Part shown: piece by piece, positions 34,865 to 44,500 of the stretch
Layout: each line of letters begins with the position of its first letter
How positions within the stretch are numbered: position 1 is the first letter of the stretch
Origin: Pseudomonas ceruminis
GTDB lineage: Bacteria; Pseudomonadota; Gammaproteobacteria; Pseudomonadales; Pseudomonadaceae
Length of the DNA: 64,000 nt
Assembly (NCBI RefSeq): GCF_021602025.1
Contig: NZ_BQHW01000007.1
Span: 124,001-188,000 of the forward strand
Direction of reading: 5' to 3'
The notes under the pieces: model-generated
Told to the model about the DNA's origin: nothing
Seen by the model: only the letters and a program-made list of their open reading frames with translations
Databases searched by the model: none
Program-made: the position numbers and the translations under genes

Positions 34865-36460
34865 ATGAATAATGATTTTATGTCGGATGAGGAAAATTCA
34901 CGCGCCGCGATTTCCTCCGCGCTCACACATTTTAGAATCTTACCTTTTGCGGAGTCTGATGCCAGGCAGTATGTGCGTTGGTTTCACTATGCCGACTTTC
35001 AGCCCACAGGCATATTGATTGAGCCAGGGGGTGTAGTCGATTATCACCTGACATTACCTCCCGAGCTGTCAGTCAAGGCTCAATTCTTGGTTGGTACTCC
35101 CGGTTTCAATGCCGGTGGTGTCGATACAGAAGTTCCTCGGATCTACGAAGTAGACAACCCCGACGACTCGGTCACTGATTCTGAAGGCGGAGTATTATGG
35201 CTGCGGGTTGTTTCTGATACGCCGGGCGCGGATTCATTGTCTGCTACGTTTAAGGTCTCACGCTTGCATCTTGCTCATCGAATCGCAGTATTCATACAGG
35301 GCGAAACGTCCGCTGAGCAGTGGCCTTCGATTCTCTGCGGTGCACAGTTGAAGCGTCCACGAGCGCCAGTGCAGCTTATTGGCGAGAAGGTTGTGATAAC
35401 CGCCTGGTGGATTACCGCCATGCGATATATGGATCACGATCCCTCGGCAGTGTTGGATGAATACAAAGATATTTTACGCATTGAAAACGAAATGGCCGCG
35501 ATTGGCGACGGGGCTGAGCAGCATCCGCCAAGCCCGCTGCGGATATTGGTTTCGGAAAAGGAGGGCGGTAGCCCTAATGCCTCTCATTTTCGCATCAGCC
35601 TGCCGGATTATGGCAGCTCGTTATTGACCCCGGAGGGTGTGCGCGGCGACTGGGGCGTCTGGCATGAGTTGGGTCACATGCAGCACCAAATTTCATGGAG
35701 CGCAAATGCGTTGACTGAGAACTCCGTCAATATATTTTCTCTTGCGGTGCAGCGCGCGCAAAAAAAATACTCAAGGGTGGTGCCTTACGACCGTGAAGCG
35801 CATGCCTTTTTAAACAGTTCCGATCCGAATAAAAAGTTTGAAGACAATGACGAGTTTGTCCGCCTCATCATGTGGGAGCAACTACGGGCAGCTTACGGGG
35901 ACGCGTTCTTTCATCGGCTCCATCGTGAAAGCCGTAGTCATGGCAACCCTGAACCTGGCCAGGGTGATGCTCAATACCGTCATTACTTCATGGTCACCAG
36001 CGCATGGGCTGCGCAGCACGATCTCACAACATTCTTCATTCGATGGGGTTGGCATCCAACCACGCGCACACTCGATGCGATCCGAGATTTGAGGCTGCCT
36101 ATTCCTGAGCCGGACCCCTCCACCCTCCACGTGAAGGCCGAAACGCAGATCGACGCAGTTGAGCCGCATTCAGATGGTATCGAAATAAGGGGAGTTGCGC
36201 GCCCCGGGAGCCGCCTTAAAACCACCAATGATCCTGATATGGGTTGGTATGACCCAGAAGGCGGGATTACCTACGCCAGTGCCTCAGGCGATTTTCTAGT
36301 GGTCACCCGAAGGCTGGTCGATGGCAACGCAGTGGTCAAATCCTATGACCCACAAACGGGAGAGGCGCTGGGCGAGTCGAACCATGTGCCAGCGAACTTG
36401 CAGGGCGCGGCCGCCCAGTTCTCTTGCTGTACGGAACATGCAACCGGTGCCGATCATTGA
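34865..36460 (+). CDS. M60/enhancin-like zinc metallopeptidase
   Basis: A 531-residue protein with the M60 gluzincin signature HExGH-x13-E: His267-Glu268-x-x-His271 and Glu285. The N-terminal ~200 residues are beta-rich (family accessory domain), the peptidase domain covers about 200-430, and the last ~70 residues contain an Ig-like GVARPGS segment resembling carbohydrate-binding tails. M60 enzymes cleave mucin-type glycoproteins. AAAGGGG precedes the ATG. No signal peptide is present, so export by another route or intracellular action is unclear. Base and codon use are AT-richer than in neighbours, with ~200-bp flanking gaps, suggesting transfer. Confidence 0.8.
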   Translation: MNNDFMSDEENSRAAISSALTHFRILPFAESDARQYVRWFHYADFQPTGILIEPGGVVDYHLTLPPELSVKAQFLVGTPGFNAGGVDTEVPRIYEVDNPDDSVTDSEGGVLWLRVVSDTPGADSLSATFKVSRLHLAHRIAVFIQGETSAEQWPSILCGAQLKRPRAPVQLIGEKVVITAWWITAMRYMDHDPSAVLDEYKDILRIENEMAAIGDGAEQHPPSPLRILVSEKEGGSPNASHFRISLPDYGSSLLTPEGVRGDWGVWHELGHMQHQISWSANALTENSVNIFSLAVQRAQKKYSRVVPYDREAHAFLNSSDPNKKFEDNDEFVRLIMWEQLRAAYGDAFFHRLHRESRSHGNPEPGQGDAQYRHYFMVTSAWAAQHDLTTFFIRWGWHPTTRTLDAIRDLRLPIPEPDPSTLHVKAETQIDAVEPHSDGIEIRGVARPGSRLKTTNDPDMGWYDPEGGITYASASGDFLVVTRRLVDGNAVVKSYDPQTGEALGESNHVPANLQGAAAQFSCCTEHATGADH

Positions 36461-36662
36461 GTTCCGGTCATAGTCGGTGACTGCGGCTATTGCCAGTCAT
36501 CACGCCGGTGAGCGGCCGGCGTGCGGCTGTACGCGACGAATTGCTTGCATGGAATCGGATGTGGGCGAAGGTGTACACGGATGTGAAGAATCTTACTTAC
36601 GGCTATAGCGGGCACTGGCGACTCGGCCTAGGATACGCCGCATGTAAAAAGGGAGTGTTTTC
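36461..36662. other. Intergenic, no gene recognised
   Basis: Between the M60 gene and the M48 lipoprotein gene no supported ORF is seen; the GC content returns to the background value in this stretch, marking the right edge of the M60 islet. Confidence 0.4.
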
Positions 36663-37478
36663 ATGCGTAAGTCTTTTGTCGTCAGCCTGTTGAGTGCCGG
36701 CATCCTGCTGGCTGGTTGCCAGGCAGTGAATACCACCAGCGGCGGTGCTGTCGGCGTTGAGCGCAAGCAGTACATGTTCAGCATGCTCTCGACCGCTGAG
36801 GTCAACCAGATGTATGCCCAGTCGTATCAGCAAACCCTCGGCGAGGCTTCGAGCAAGGGCGCGCTGGACAAGTCCAGCGCCGATGCCAAGCGCGTTCAGG
36901 TAATCGCCGACCAGCTGATCGCCCAGGCGCCGAAGTTCCGCCCGGATGCTGCCCAGTGGCAATGGGAAGTCAACGTGATCAAGAGCGATGAGCTCAATGC
37001 CAACTGCGGGCCAGGCGGCAAGATCATCGTCTACACCGGGCTGATCGATCAGCTCAAGCTGACCGATGCCGAGATTGCCGCGGTGGTGGGTCACGAGATC
37101 GCCCACGCCCTGCGTGAGCACAGCCGCGAAGCCATGTCCAAGGCCTACGGTGTGGAAATGGCCCGCCAGGGTGCGGGTGCGCTGTTTGGTCTTGGCCAGA
37201 ACAGCATCGCGCTGGCCGACCAGGTGGTGAACTACGCCATGACCCTGCCCAACAGCCGCGCCAACGAGAACGAAGCCGACCTGATCGGCCTGGAACTGTC
37301 GGCGCGTGCCGGTTACGACCCGAATGCCGCGATCACCTTGTGGAACAAGATGAGCAAGGCATCGGAGGGCGCACCGCCTGAGTTCATGAGTACCCACCCG
37401 GCCTCCGAGAGCCGCATCGCTTCGCTGCAGGCGGCCATCCCGAAGGTGATGCCGTTGTACGAAGCGGCGCGCAAGTAA
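36663..37478 (+). CDS. M48-family metallopeptidase lipoprotein (LoiP-like)
   Basis: A 271-residue lipoprotein (signal MRKSFVVSLLSAGILLAGC, lipobox LAGC at Cys19; +2 Gln) with an M48 catalytic domain: HEIAH at residues 144-148 and a third ligand near Glu202-Glu204 in NENEAD. Similar E. coli proteins LoiP/YcaL cleave outer-membrane proteins in the periplasm; a quality-control role is plausible by family. A single ATG follows a GGAG-like sequence (AAAGGGAGTG). It is convergent with the GDT1-type gene. Confidence 0.9.
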   Translation: MRKSFVVSLLSAGILLAGCQAVNTTSGGAVGVERKQYMFSMLSTAEVNQMYAQSYQQTLGEASSKGALDKSSADAKRVQVIADQLIAQAPKFRPDAAQWQWEVNVIKSDELNANCGPGGKIIVYTGLIDQLKLTDAEIAAVVGHEIAHALREHSREAMSKAYGVEMARQGAGALFGLGQNSIALADQVVNYAMTLPNSRANENEADLIGLELSARAGYDPNAAITLWNKMSKASEGAPPEFMSTHPASESRIASLQAAIPKVMPLYEAARK

Positions 37479-37562
37479 CACGCAGCAGGGCCCAGGTTTC
37501 AAGCTGCAAGTAAGGCCGGTACACCTGGTACAGGCTTGGCCTGCAGCTTGCAGCCGCAGTTG

Positions 37563-38147
37563 TTACCCCACCCAGCCACTGGTCTTCATCGCCGAGTACA
37601 CGGCCACGACCGCCAGTACGAAGAACGCGGCCGCTGCCAATCGGCGAATCAGTGTCAAAGGCAGTTTCTCTGCTGCAAAGTTACCCGCCAGCACCACGGG
37701 CACGTTGGCAATCAGCATGCCCAGGGTGGTACCGATGATCACCATGATCAGGTGTGGGTACTGGGCTGCCAGCATCACCGTGGCGACCTGGGTCTTGTCA
37801 CCAATCTCGGCCAGGAAGAACGCGATCAGCGTGGTGAGGAACGGCCCGAAGCGGCGTGCCGGGTTTTCGTCGTCATCCATCTTGTCCGGCACCAGGGTCC
37901 ACAAGGCTGTGGCGGTAAAGCTCGCGGCGAGCACCCAGTGCAACACTGTCTCGGTAAAGAATCCGCTGACCCAGGCCCCCACGGCACCGGCCGCGGCATG
38001 GTTGGCCAGGGTAGCGGCGATGATGCCGGCGATGATCGGCCAAGGCTTGCGGAAGCGGGCGGCGAGAATGAGCGCGAGCAGTTGCGTCTTGTCGCCAATT
38101 TCGGCGAGGGCGACGATCGCGGTGGGGACGAGCAGAGATTCCAGCAT
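37563..38147 (-). CDS. TMEM165/GDT1-family manganese exporter
   Basis: A 194-residue inner-membrane protein with about six helices and both family signature motifs, E-x-G-D-K-T at residues 16-21 and 114-119. Members export Mn2+ or exchange Ca2+/Mn2+ for protons. Its mRNA leader carries a yybP-ykoY riboswitch, which senses Mn2+, supporting a manganese function. The SD AGGA lies 8 bases before the ATG next to a run that can pair with the leader hairpin. It lies downstream of rsmC but is separated by this leader. Confidence 0.92.
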   Translation of the reverse strand: MLESLLVPTAIVALAEIGDKTQLLALILAARFRKPWPIIAGIIAATLANHAAAGAVGAWVSGFFTETVLHWVLAASFTATALWTLVPDKMDDDENPARRFGPFLTTLIAFFLAEIGDKTQVATVMLAAQYPHLIMVIIGTTLGMLIANVPVVLAGNFAAEKLPLTLIRRLAAAAFFVLAVVAVYSAMKTSGWVG

Positions 38148-38177
38148 CAGGTTTCCTACGGGGGCGGGTCGACACGG

Positions 38178-38349
38178 CTATGACACGTACAGCCTTCCCG
38201 CCCCGGGTAAGGTGTGCGTGTCATAGGTCTTGTCAAACCCTGGATCCGTCTGCGCGGATCGTGGGTCGCACGCGCCATGGCCTGTGGGCCAAGTGTGTTG
38301 ACGCGTGCCGGGCGAGCAGGGTGCTCGCGGGAGACTACTCCCCTAGGAC
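38178..38349 (-). ncRNA. yybP-ykoY (Mn2+) riboswitch with expression platform
   Basis: On the minus strand the leader contains the family's conserved blocks: GGGGAGTAG (plus 38335-38343), TCAACA (38296-38301) and CAAGACC (38226-38232). P1 is formed by GTCCTAGG (38342-38349) and CCTATGAC (38220-38227), 7 of 8 pairs. The 3' strand of P1 is also the left arm of a perfect 10-bp stem CTATGACACG/CGTGTCATAG (38217-38226 with 38178-38187) that encloses a GC-rich inner stem. Downstream, CCCGCCCC near the SD can pair with GGGGCGGG of the inner stem. This gives mutually exclusive folds, consistent with control of translation or termination of the GDT1-type gene. Confidence 0.85.
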
Positions 38350-38394
38350 GGAGCGGATTCTGCCTAGCCGAAACGCTTTCGGCAAGCCCTGTTT

Positions 38395-39393
38395 TTAACC
38401 GCGTGTTGCCCGGTAGATGCGAAAGCCGTCAGCTTCGGCGCACGTCTGGCAGTTGCCCAGGGCACCTTCGATCAATGGCTGGTAGCGCAGGAAGCTGTTG
38501 GCAACCAAGCGCATTTCGCCACCTTTTCGAAGGTGTTGGCCTGATTTTCTCAGCAAGTTTTCTGACGCCTGATAATTGGTGTGTACGCCGGTATGGAATG
38601 GCGGGTTGCTCAGAATCAGGCTCAGGTCGGTCGGCGCTGCATCGATGCCGTCGCCACTGATAACTTCGCCTTCCAGGCCATTGGCGGCCAAGGTCAAGCG
38701 GCTGGCGGCCACGGCAAAGGCGTCCACATCGAGCATTGTGACCCGGTTTTGGGGGTAACGCCGCTTGACCGTGGCACCCAGCACGCCCGCGCCACAGCCA
38801 AAGTCCAGCACATGGCCCGACGGCAGGTCGTCCAGATGCTTGAGTAGCAGCGCGGTGCCGCGGTCGAGCCGGCCGTGGCTGAACACGCCGGGGAGGCTGA
38901 CGACCTGCAACGGGCCGTCTTCCAGTTCGAGGGCAAAGCGCTCGGCCAGGCTCTCCAGGGGCTTGGCTTGAGGGGCATGGTCAACGGTCACTTGCCATAG
39001 CTGGCAATGCCGGGCGCTGTCCAGCTTGCGTGGCTTACCGAACGCTTGCAGCTGCTTGGCTGCCCCCTCGATGCCGCCACGTTTCTCGCCCACCAGGTAC
39101 AGCTCGCGGCCGCCCAGGCGTGATGCCAGGGCGTTGAGCAGGTAGGCCGCCAGTTCGCGGGATTTGGGCAGGAACAACACGGCCCGCTCGAAAGCCACCG
39201 GCGGCACCTCGACGGCGTAATGGCTACGCCCGGGGTAGCGGCCGTCGAGCATGGCCTGGTCACCGGCATGCCAGGTCCAGCCATGGGCCTTGGGCAGTTG
39301 GCCGAGCAGGTCGTCGGCGGGGGCGCCGGCGATCAGCAGCGGCCCCTGGAACAGGTCCGCCTGGCGGAGCAACACTTCACTGCGCGGGTCCAT
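38395..39393 (-). CDS. rsmC: 16S rRNA (guanine1207-N2)-methyltransferase
   Basis: A 332-residue SAM methyltransferase modifying G1207 in the small ribosomal subunit. It has an N-terminal inactive methyltransferase-like domain and a C-terminal catalytic domain with the SAM loop [12 protein letters not shown] and the NPPFHTG motif. The single ATG is 54 bases from the leftward dehydrogenase gene; both are on the minus strand. A short stem GCCGAAA/TTTCGGC at 38367-38383 follows its stop. Confidence 0.95.
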   Translation of the reverse strand: MDPRSEVLLRQADLFQGPLLIAGAPADDLLGQLPKAHGWTWHAGDQAMLDGRYPGRSHYAVEVPPVAFERAVLFLPKSRELAAYLLNALASRLGGRELYLVGEKRGGIEGAAKQLQAFGKPRKLDSARHCQLWQVTVDHAPQAKPLESLAERFALELEDGPLQVVSLPGVFSHGRLDRGTALLLKHLDDLPSGHVLDFGCGAGVLGATVKRRYPQNRVTMLDVDAFAVAASRLTLAANGLEGEVISGDGIDAAPTDLSLILSNPPFHTGVHTNYQASENLLRKSGQHLRKGGEMRLVANSFLRYQPLIEGALGNCQTCAEADGFRIYRATRG

Positions 39394-39446
39394 GGACGAC
39401 GCCTCCTGAAAAAAGTGGCGCAGTGTAGCAGAGGCCGGCTTTGCGC

Positions 39447-40412
39447 TCAGCTGACCACGCGGCGGGGCTGGCCGGCGAAGAAGGCCTGGGCGTTTTCACT
39501 GAGCTGGCCGACGATGCGTTGGCGGGACTCCACCGCGCCCCAGGCGCTGTGAGGGGTAATCAACAGGCGCGGGATGCCTTGTTCCAGCAGCGGGTTGCCA
39601 TTGACTGGCGGCTCCACGCTCAGTACGTCGGTGGCGGCGCCACCCAGATGGCCGTTGCGCAGGGCGTTGGCCAGGGCCTGTTCATCGATCAGGCCGCCGC
39701 GGGCAGTATTGACCACCAGTGCGCCCGGCTTGAGCAGCGCCAGTTCGCGGGCACCGAGCATGTGCCGGGTGTGTTCGTTGAGCGGGCAGTGCAGGGTGAG
39801 GGCGTCCACCTGCGGCAGCAATTCATCCAGCGGCAGCCGATCGTCGCGCGCTGGGCGCCCGGGTATCTGCCCGCTCAGCACGCGCATGCCGAAGGCTTCG
39901 GCCAGCCGTGCGACGGCGCCGCCCAGTTCACCATGGCCCAGCAGGCCAAGGGTCTTGCCCTCCAGTTCGACGATCGGGAAATCCAGCAGGCAGAACTGGC
40001 TGGCCTTGGCCCATTGGCCATCGGCTACGGCCTGGTTGTAGTCACACAAGCGTGTGGCCAGCGCGAGCAGCAGGGCGAGTGTGTGCTGGGCGACCGAGGG
40101 TGTGCCGTAGCCTTGGCAATTGCACACGGTGATGCCCTGGGCGCGGGCGGCTGCCAGGTCGACGTTGTTGGTACCGGTGGCGGCGACCAGGATCAGCCTG
40201 AGCTGCGGATTGGCGGCCAGGGTGGCCGCGTCGAGCATGACCTTGTTGCTGATCACCGCGACAGCGCCCTGCAAGCGCTCGGCCACTTGTTCCGGGCGGG
40301 TGGAGGGAAACAGCTCGAGTTCATCGAAGAGGTTACGCAGGGGAGAAAGGTCAAGGTCCCCCAGATCAAGGGACTGATGATCGAGAAACACGGCGCGACG
40401 CGGGCTGGGCAT
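39447..40412 (-). CDS. D-2-hydroxyacid dehydrogenase
   Basis: A 321-residue NAD-dependent dehydrogenase of the D-isomer 2-hydroxyacid family. The Rossmann motif [13 protein letters not shown] is near residue 155, the catalytic Arg in [10 protein letters not shown] near 239, and the His of the Glu/His dyad in TPHSAWG near 288. It resembles hydroxypyruvate/glyoxylate-type reductases. SD GGAG. It shares the minus-strand direction with rsmC (54-base gap) and is divergent from the acyl-CoA ligase. The precise substrate is not known. Confidence 0.88.
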   Translation of the reverse strand: MPSPRRAVFLDHQSLDLGDLDLSPLRNLFDELELFPSTRPEQVAERLQGAVAVISNKVMLDAATLAANPQLRLILVAATGTNNVDLAAARAQGITVCNCQGYGTPSVAQHTLALLLALATRLCDYNQAVADGQWAKASQFCLLDFPIVELEGKTLGLLGHGELGGAVARLAEAFGMRVLSGQIPGRPARDDRLPLDELLPQVDALTLHCPLNEHTRHMLGARELALLKPGALVVNTARGGLIDEQALANALRNGHLGGAATDVLSVEPPVNGNPLLEQGIPRLLITPHSAWGAVESRQRIVGQLSENAQAFFAGQPRRVVS

Positions 40413-40575
40413 CTGGAAAGGCTCCGGTGGCTAGGGCAGGGATTGATCCATCCACCGAACAATGCCACTCATACCTGCGCCAGCCAAATCATTCCTTCGG
40501 CTGATTTGACCGTCACCCTGGCGAACTACAGTAGATCCAGATTTGTTCGGCTCGCTTTCACGAAAAGGGATACCC

Positions 40576-42258
40576 ATGTTGCAGACCCGCATCATCAAGC
40601 CCGCCGAGGGCGCCTACAGCTTCCCGCTGCTGATCAAACGTCTGCTGATGTCTGGCAGCCGTTACGAGAAGACCCGCGAAATCGTTTACCGCGATCAGCT
40701 GCGGCTGACGTACCCCCAGCTCAACGAGCGCATCGCCCGCTTGGCCAACGTATTGACTGCCGCGGGGGTCAAGGCGGGGGACACCGTGGCGGTCATGGAC
40801 TGGGACAGCCATCGCTATCTGGAATGCATGTTCGCCATTCCGATGATCGGCGCGGTGGTGCATACCATCAATGTGCGCCTGTCGCCCGAGCAGATCCTCT
40901 ACACCATGAACCACGCCGACGACCGCTTCGTGCTGGTCAACAGTGACTTCGTCGGCCTCTACCAGGCCATTGCCGGGCAACTGACGACGGTCGACAAGAC
41001 CCTGCTGCTGACCGACGGCCCGGACAAGACCGCCGAGCTGCCGAACCTGGTCGGCGAATACGAGCAACTGCTCGCCGCTGCCAGCCCTCATTATGATTTC
41101 CCGGATTTCGACGAGAACTCGGTCGCCACCACCTTTTACACCACTGGCACCACCGGCAACCCTAAGGGGGTGTACTTCACCCACCGGCAACTCGTGCTGC
41201 ATACCCTGGCCGAGGCCTCGGTAACAGGCAGTATCGACAGCGTGCGCCTGCTTGGCAGCAACGATGTGTACATGCCCATCACTCCGATGTTCCACGTGCA
41301 CGCCTGGGGCATACCCTACGCGGCTACCATGCTGGGCATGAAACAGGTCTACCCCGGGCGCTACGAGCCGGACATGCTGATCAAGCTCTGGCGCGAAGAG
41401 AAGGTCACCTTCTCGCACTGCGTGCCGACCATTTTGCAGATGCTGCTCAATTGCCCGGGCTCACAGGGCCAGGATTTCGGTGGCTGGAAGATCATCATCG
41501 GCGGCAGCGCACTCAACCGCTCGCTTTATCAGGCTGCGCTGGCCCGCGGCATCCAGCTGACCGCAGCCTACGGCATGTCTGAAACCTGCCCGCTGATTGC
41601 TGCGGCGCACCTGAACGATGAGCTGCAGGCCGGTAGTGAGGATGAGCGCGTCACCTACCGGATCAAGGCGGGAGTACCGGTACCGCTGGTGGAGGCAGCC
41701 ATCGTCGATGGGCAGGGCAATTTCCTTCCGGCTGACGGCGAAACCCAGGGTGAGCTGGTACTGCGTGCGCCCTGGCTGAGCATGGGGTATTTCAAGGAAC
41801 CACAGAAGAGCGAAGAGCTGTGGCAGGGCGGATGGCTGCACACCGGGGACGTCGCCACGCTCGATGGCATGGGTTACATCGATATCCGTGATCGCATCAA
41901 GGACGTGATCAAGACCGGCGGCGAGTGGATTTCCTCGCTCGACCTTGAGGACCTCATCAGCCGTCACCCTGCTGTGCGCGAAGTGGCGGTGGTAGGGGTG
42001 GCCGACCCGCAATGGGGAGAGCGCCCCTTCGCCTTGCTGGTGGTGCGCGAGGGCCAGGCAATCGACGCGAAGCTGCTCAAGGAGCACCTCAAGCCTTATG
42101 TCGAGGAAGGGCACATCAACAAGTGGGCCATTCCCAGCCAGATCGCCATTGTTACAGAAATTCCCAAGACCAGTGTGGGCAAGCTCGACAAGAAGCGCAT
42201 CCGCCAGGACATCGTCCAGTGGCAGGCCAGTAACAGTGCTTTCCTTTCAACGCTCTAA
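40576..42258 (+). CDS. Medium-chain fatty acyl-CoA ligase
   Basis: A 560-residue AMP-forming ligase (ANL superfamily). Motifs are the P-loop TTGTTGNPKG, AYGMSETCP (A5), GWLHTGD (A7), RIKDVIKTGGEW (A8) and the C-terminal lysine near PKTSVGKLDK. By position and length it corresponds to PP_0763 of KT2440, reported to activate medium-chain and 3-hydroxy fatty acids for polyhydroxyalkanoate synthesis. AAGGG precedes the ATG. It is followed by DUF1302 and DUF1329 genes and a LuxR regulator that together appear to form a lipid-uptake/degradation locus. Confidence 0.93.
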   Translation: MLQTRIIKPAEGAYSFPLLIKRLLMSGSRYEKTREIVYRDQLRLTYPQLNERIARLANVLTAAGVKAGDTVAVMDWDSHRYLECMFAIPMIGAVVHTINVRLSPEQILYTMNHADDRFVLVNSDFVGLYQAIAGQLTTVDKTLLLTDGPDKTAELPNLVGEYEQLLAAASPHYDFPDFDENSVATTFYTTGTTGNPKGVYFTHRQLVLHTLAEASVTGSIDSVRLLGSNDVYMPITPMFHVHAWGIPYAATMLGMKQVYPGRYEPDMLIKLWREEKVTFSHCVPTILQMLLNCPGSQGQDFGGWKIIIGGSALNRSLYQAALARGIQLTAAYGMSETCPLIAAAHLNDELQAGSEDERVTYRIKAGVPVPLVEAAIVDGQGNFLPADGETQGELVLRAPWLSMGYFKEPQKSEELWQGGWLHTGDVATLDGMGYIDIRDRIKDVIKTGGEWISSLDLEDLISRHPAVREVAVVGVADPQWGERPFALLVVREGQAIDAKLLKEHLKPYVEEGHINKWAIPSQIAIVTEIPKTSVGKLDKKRIRQDIVQWQASNSAFLSTL

Positions 42259-42264
42259 GTGCGG

Positions 42265-42296
42265 TGCGGGTCGTGCACGTCAGAACACGACCCGCA
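42265..42296 (+). terminator. Long GC stem after acyl-CoA ligase
   Basis: A perfect 11-bp inverted repeat (TGCGGGTCGTG / CACGACCCGCA) with a 10-base loop lies 6 bases after the ligase stop. No T-run follows, so it may act as a weak terminator, attenuator or mRNA-stability stem before the DUF1302 gene. Confidence 0.55.
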
Positions 42297-42588
42297 TGCC
42301 AGAGCGGTTCGTGCCTTGCCAAACGGGAAATATGCGCCATGCTTGAGCACTGCCGATACGCAGCCTGGGATACACAGGACGAATTGGCGGCTGGTGTGCA
42401 AATCACACTTTAGAGGGATCAAGCACCCTAGTCTGCTGGCTATAGTCGGGGCCAGGGGATTTTCAGGAATGGGGGAGGGCGATACGTGCAACACGTGTCG
42501 CCGCGGGTGCAAGCCCGCATACCGGTCGCTCGGGGCCGTTCTTGAAAGGACTCACTGCCATAACAAAAAAGTACATGGAGTAGCGTCG

Positions 42589-44475
42589 ATGACATCTGCA
42601 AACACGTTCTGGCGCCGGGCCAAGTTGCCCTTGGCCGTCAGCCTTGCTTCCACGCTCGCAAGTCCTGCTTTTGCGGTCAGTTTCAACATCGGGGAAATCG
42701 AAGGCCAGTTCGATTCGTCGCTCTCAGTCGGGGCCAGCTGGTCGACTGCCAACCCTAACAAGAACCTGATCGGGGTCAACAATGGCGGCAAGGGGCTGTC
42801 GCAGACCTCCGACGATGGCCACCTGAACTTCAAGAAAGGCGAAACCTTCTCGAAGATATTCAAGGGCATCCATGACCTGGAGCTCAAGTACGGCGACACC
42901 GGCGTGTTCGTGCGTGGCAAGTACTGGTACGACTTCGAACTGAAGGACGAGGGCCGCGAGTTCAAGGACATCAGCGATTCCGGTCGCAAGGAAGGCGCCA
43001 AGTCTTCCGGCGCGCAGTTGCTCGACGCGTTCGTCTACCACAACTACTCGATCGGCGATCAGCCAGGCTCGGTGCGCTTCGGTAAGCAGGTGGTGAGCTG
43101 GGGTGAGAGTACCTTCATCGGCGGGGGCATCAACTCGATCAACCCGATCGACGTGGCCGCCTTCCGCCGCCCGGGTGCCGAGATCAAGGAAGGCCTGATC
43201 CCGGTCAACATGTTCTACATCTCGCAGAGCCTGACCGACAACCTCTCGGCCGAGGCGTTCTACCAGATCGAGTGGGACCAGACCGTCGTCGACAACTGCG
43301 GTACCTTCTTCTCCCAGCCTGACATCATCGCCGATGGTTGCAGCAACAACCTGCGCGTGCTCAACAGCAGCCGCACAGTGCCCGGCGCGGCGCAGCAGTT
43401 CCTCGCCACCCGTGGCGTGGATATCAACGAAGAGGGCGTGATGGTGGCCCGTGGCGCCGACCGGGACGCCCGCGACAGCGGCCAGTTCGGTGTGGCCATG
43501 CGCTACATGTTCGAGCCGCTCGATACCGAGTTCGGCGCCTACTTCATGAACTACCACAGCCGGGCGCCGATCTTCAGCGCCACCGGTGCCTCACCGTCGG
43601 TCTTCGCCGGCTTGAGCGCGCTGCCGGCGCAATTGCGCACGCTGGCGCCGCTGATCGTGGCGGGCAACTCCAAGTACTTCGTCGAGTACCCCGAGGACAT
43701 CCGCCTGTATGGCCTGAGCTTCTCTACCACACTGCCCACTGGCACCGCCTGGAGCGGTGAGATCAGCTACCGGCCGAATGCGCCAGTGCAGTTGAACACC
43801 ACCGACATTCTGTTTGCCGGTGTACGTCCGATCGGCGGCGCACTGGCCAACGCGTCGCTGCTCAGCGGCACCCCGGGTGAAGACCTGCACGGTTACCGCC
43901 GCAAGGAAATCACCCAGTTCCAGACCACCCTGACGCATTTCTTCGACCAGGTGATGGGCGCCAGCCGCATGACGGTGGTCGGCGAACTGGGCGTTACCCA
44001 CGTCGGTGGTCTGGAGAGTGCGCATGATGTCCGCTATGGCCGCGACCCGGTGTTCGGCCCCGGCCCGCTGCCGGCAACCGGTGGCGCCGATACCTGCCAG
44101 GCGCTGAACGCCAGCACCATCGCTGGCGCCGGCCCCGGCGCCTCGACCACCAACCTCAACCGCAAGTGCGAAAACGACGGCTACACCACCAGTACCTCCT
44201 GGGGTTATCGCGCCCGGGTCATCTGGGACTACAACGACGTGTTTGCCGGGGTCAACCTCAAGCCCAACGTGGCCTGGTCGCATGACGTGTCCGGTTACTC
44301 GCCAGGCCCTGGCGGCAACTTCGAGGAAGGCCGCAAGGCAATCAGCCTGGGCCTGGACGCCGAGTACCAGAACACCTACACCGCCAGCCTGTCGTACACC
44401 AACTTCTTCGACGGCAAGTACAGCACCGTGGATGATCGCGACTTTGTCGCCCTCAGCTTCGGCGTGAACTTCTAA
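42589..44475 (+). CDS. DUF1302 outer-membrane beta-barrel protein
   Basis: A 628-residue exported protein (signal ending ASPAFA) with alternating aromatic/polar strands typical of an outer-membrane barrel; it ends in Phe-Gly-Val-Asn-Phe, a canonical C-terminal OMP signature. This is the DUF1302 family, which usually pairs with DUF1329, as here 25 bases downstream. In P. putida fitness work I recall, these genes matter for fatty ester or long-chain lipid substrates, so a hydrophobic-compound transport role is likely. GGAG is 8 bases before the ATG. The frame is open upstream but the signal peptide sets this start. Confidence 0.88.
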   Translation: MTSANTFWRRAKLPLAVSLASTLASPAFAVSFNIGEIEGQFDSSLSVGASWSTANPNKNLIGVNNGGKGLSQTSDDGHLNFKKGETFSKIFKGIHDLELKYGDTGVFVRGKYWYDFELKDEGREFKDISDSGRKEGAKSSGAQLLDAFVYHNYSIGDQPGSVRFGKQVVSWGESTFIGGGINSINPIDVAAFRRPGAEIKEGLIPVNMFYISQSLTDNLSAEAFYQIEWDQTVVDNCGTFFSQPDIIADGCSNNLRVLNSSRTVPGAAQQFLATRGVDINEEGVMVARGADRDARDSGQFGVAMRYMFEPLDTEFGAYFMNYHSRAPIFSATGASPSVFAGLSALPAQLRTLAPLIVAGNSKYFVEYPEDIRLYGLSFSTTLPTGTAWSGEISYRPNAPVQLNTTDILFAGVRPIGGALANASLLSGTPGEDLHGYRRKEITQFQTTLTHFFDQVMGASRMTVVGELGVTHVGGLESAHDVRYGRDPVFGPGPLPATGGADTCQALNASTIAGAGPGASTTNLNRKCENDGYTTSTSWGYRARVIWDYNDVFAGVNLKPNVAWSHDVSGYSPGPGGNFEEGRKAISLGLDAEYQNTYTASLSYTNFFDGKYSTVDDRDFVALSFGVNF

Positions 44476-44500
44476 GCACACAGATCCAGGACGACACGAC

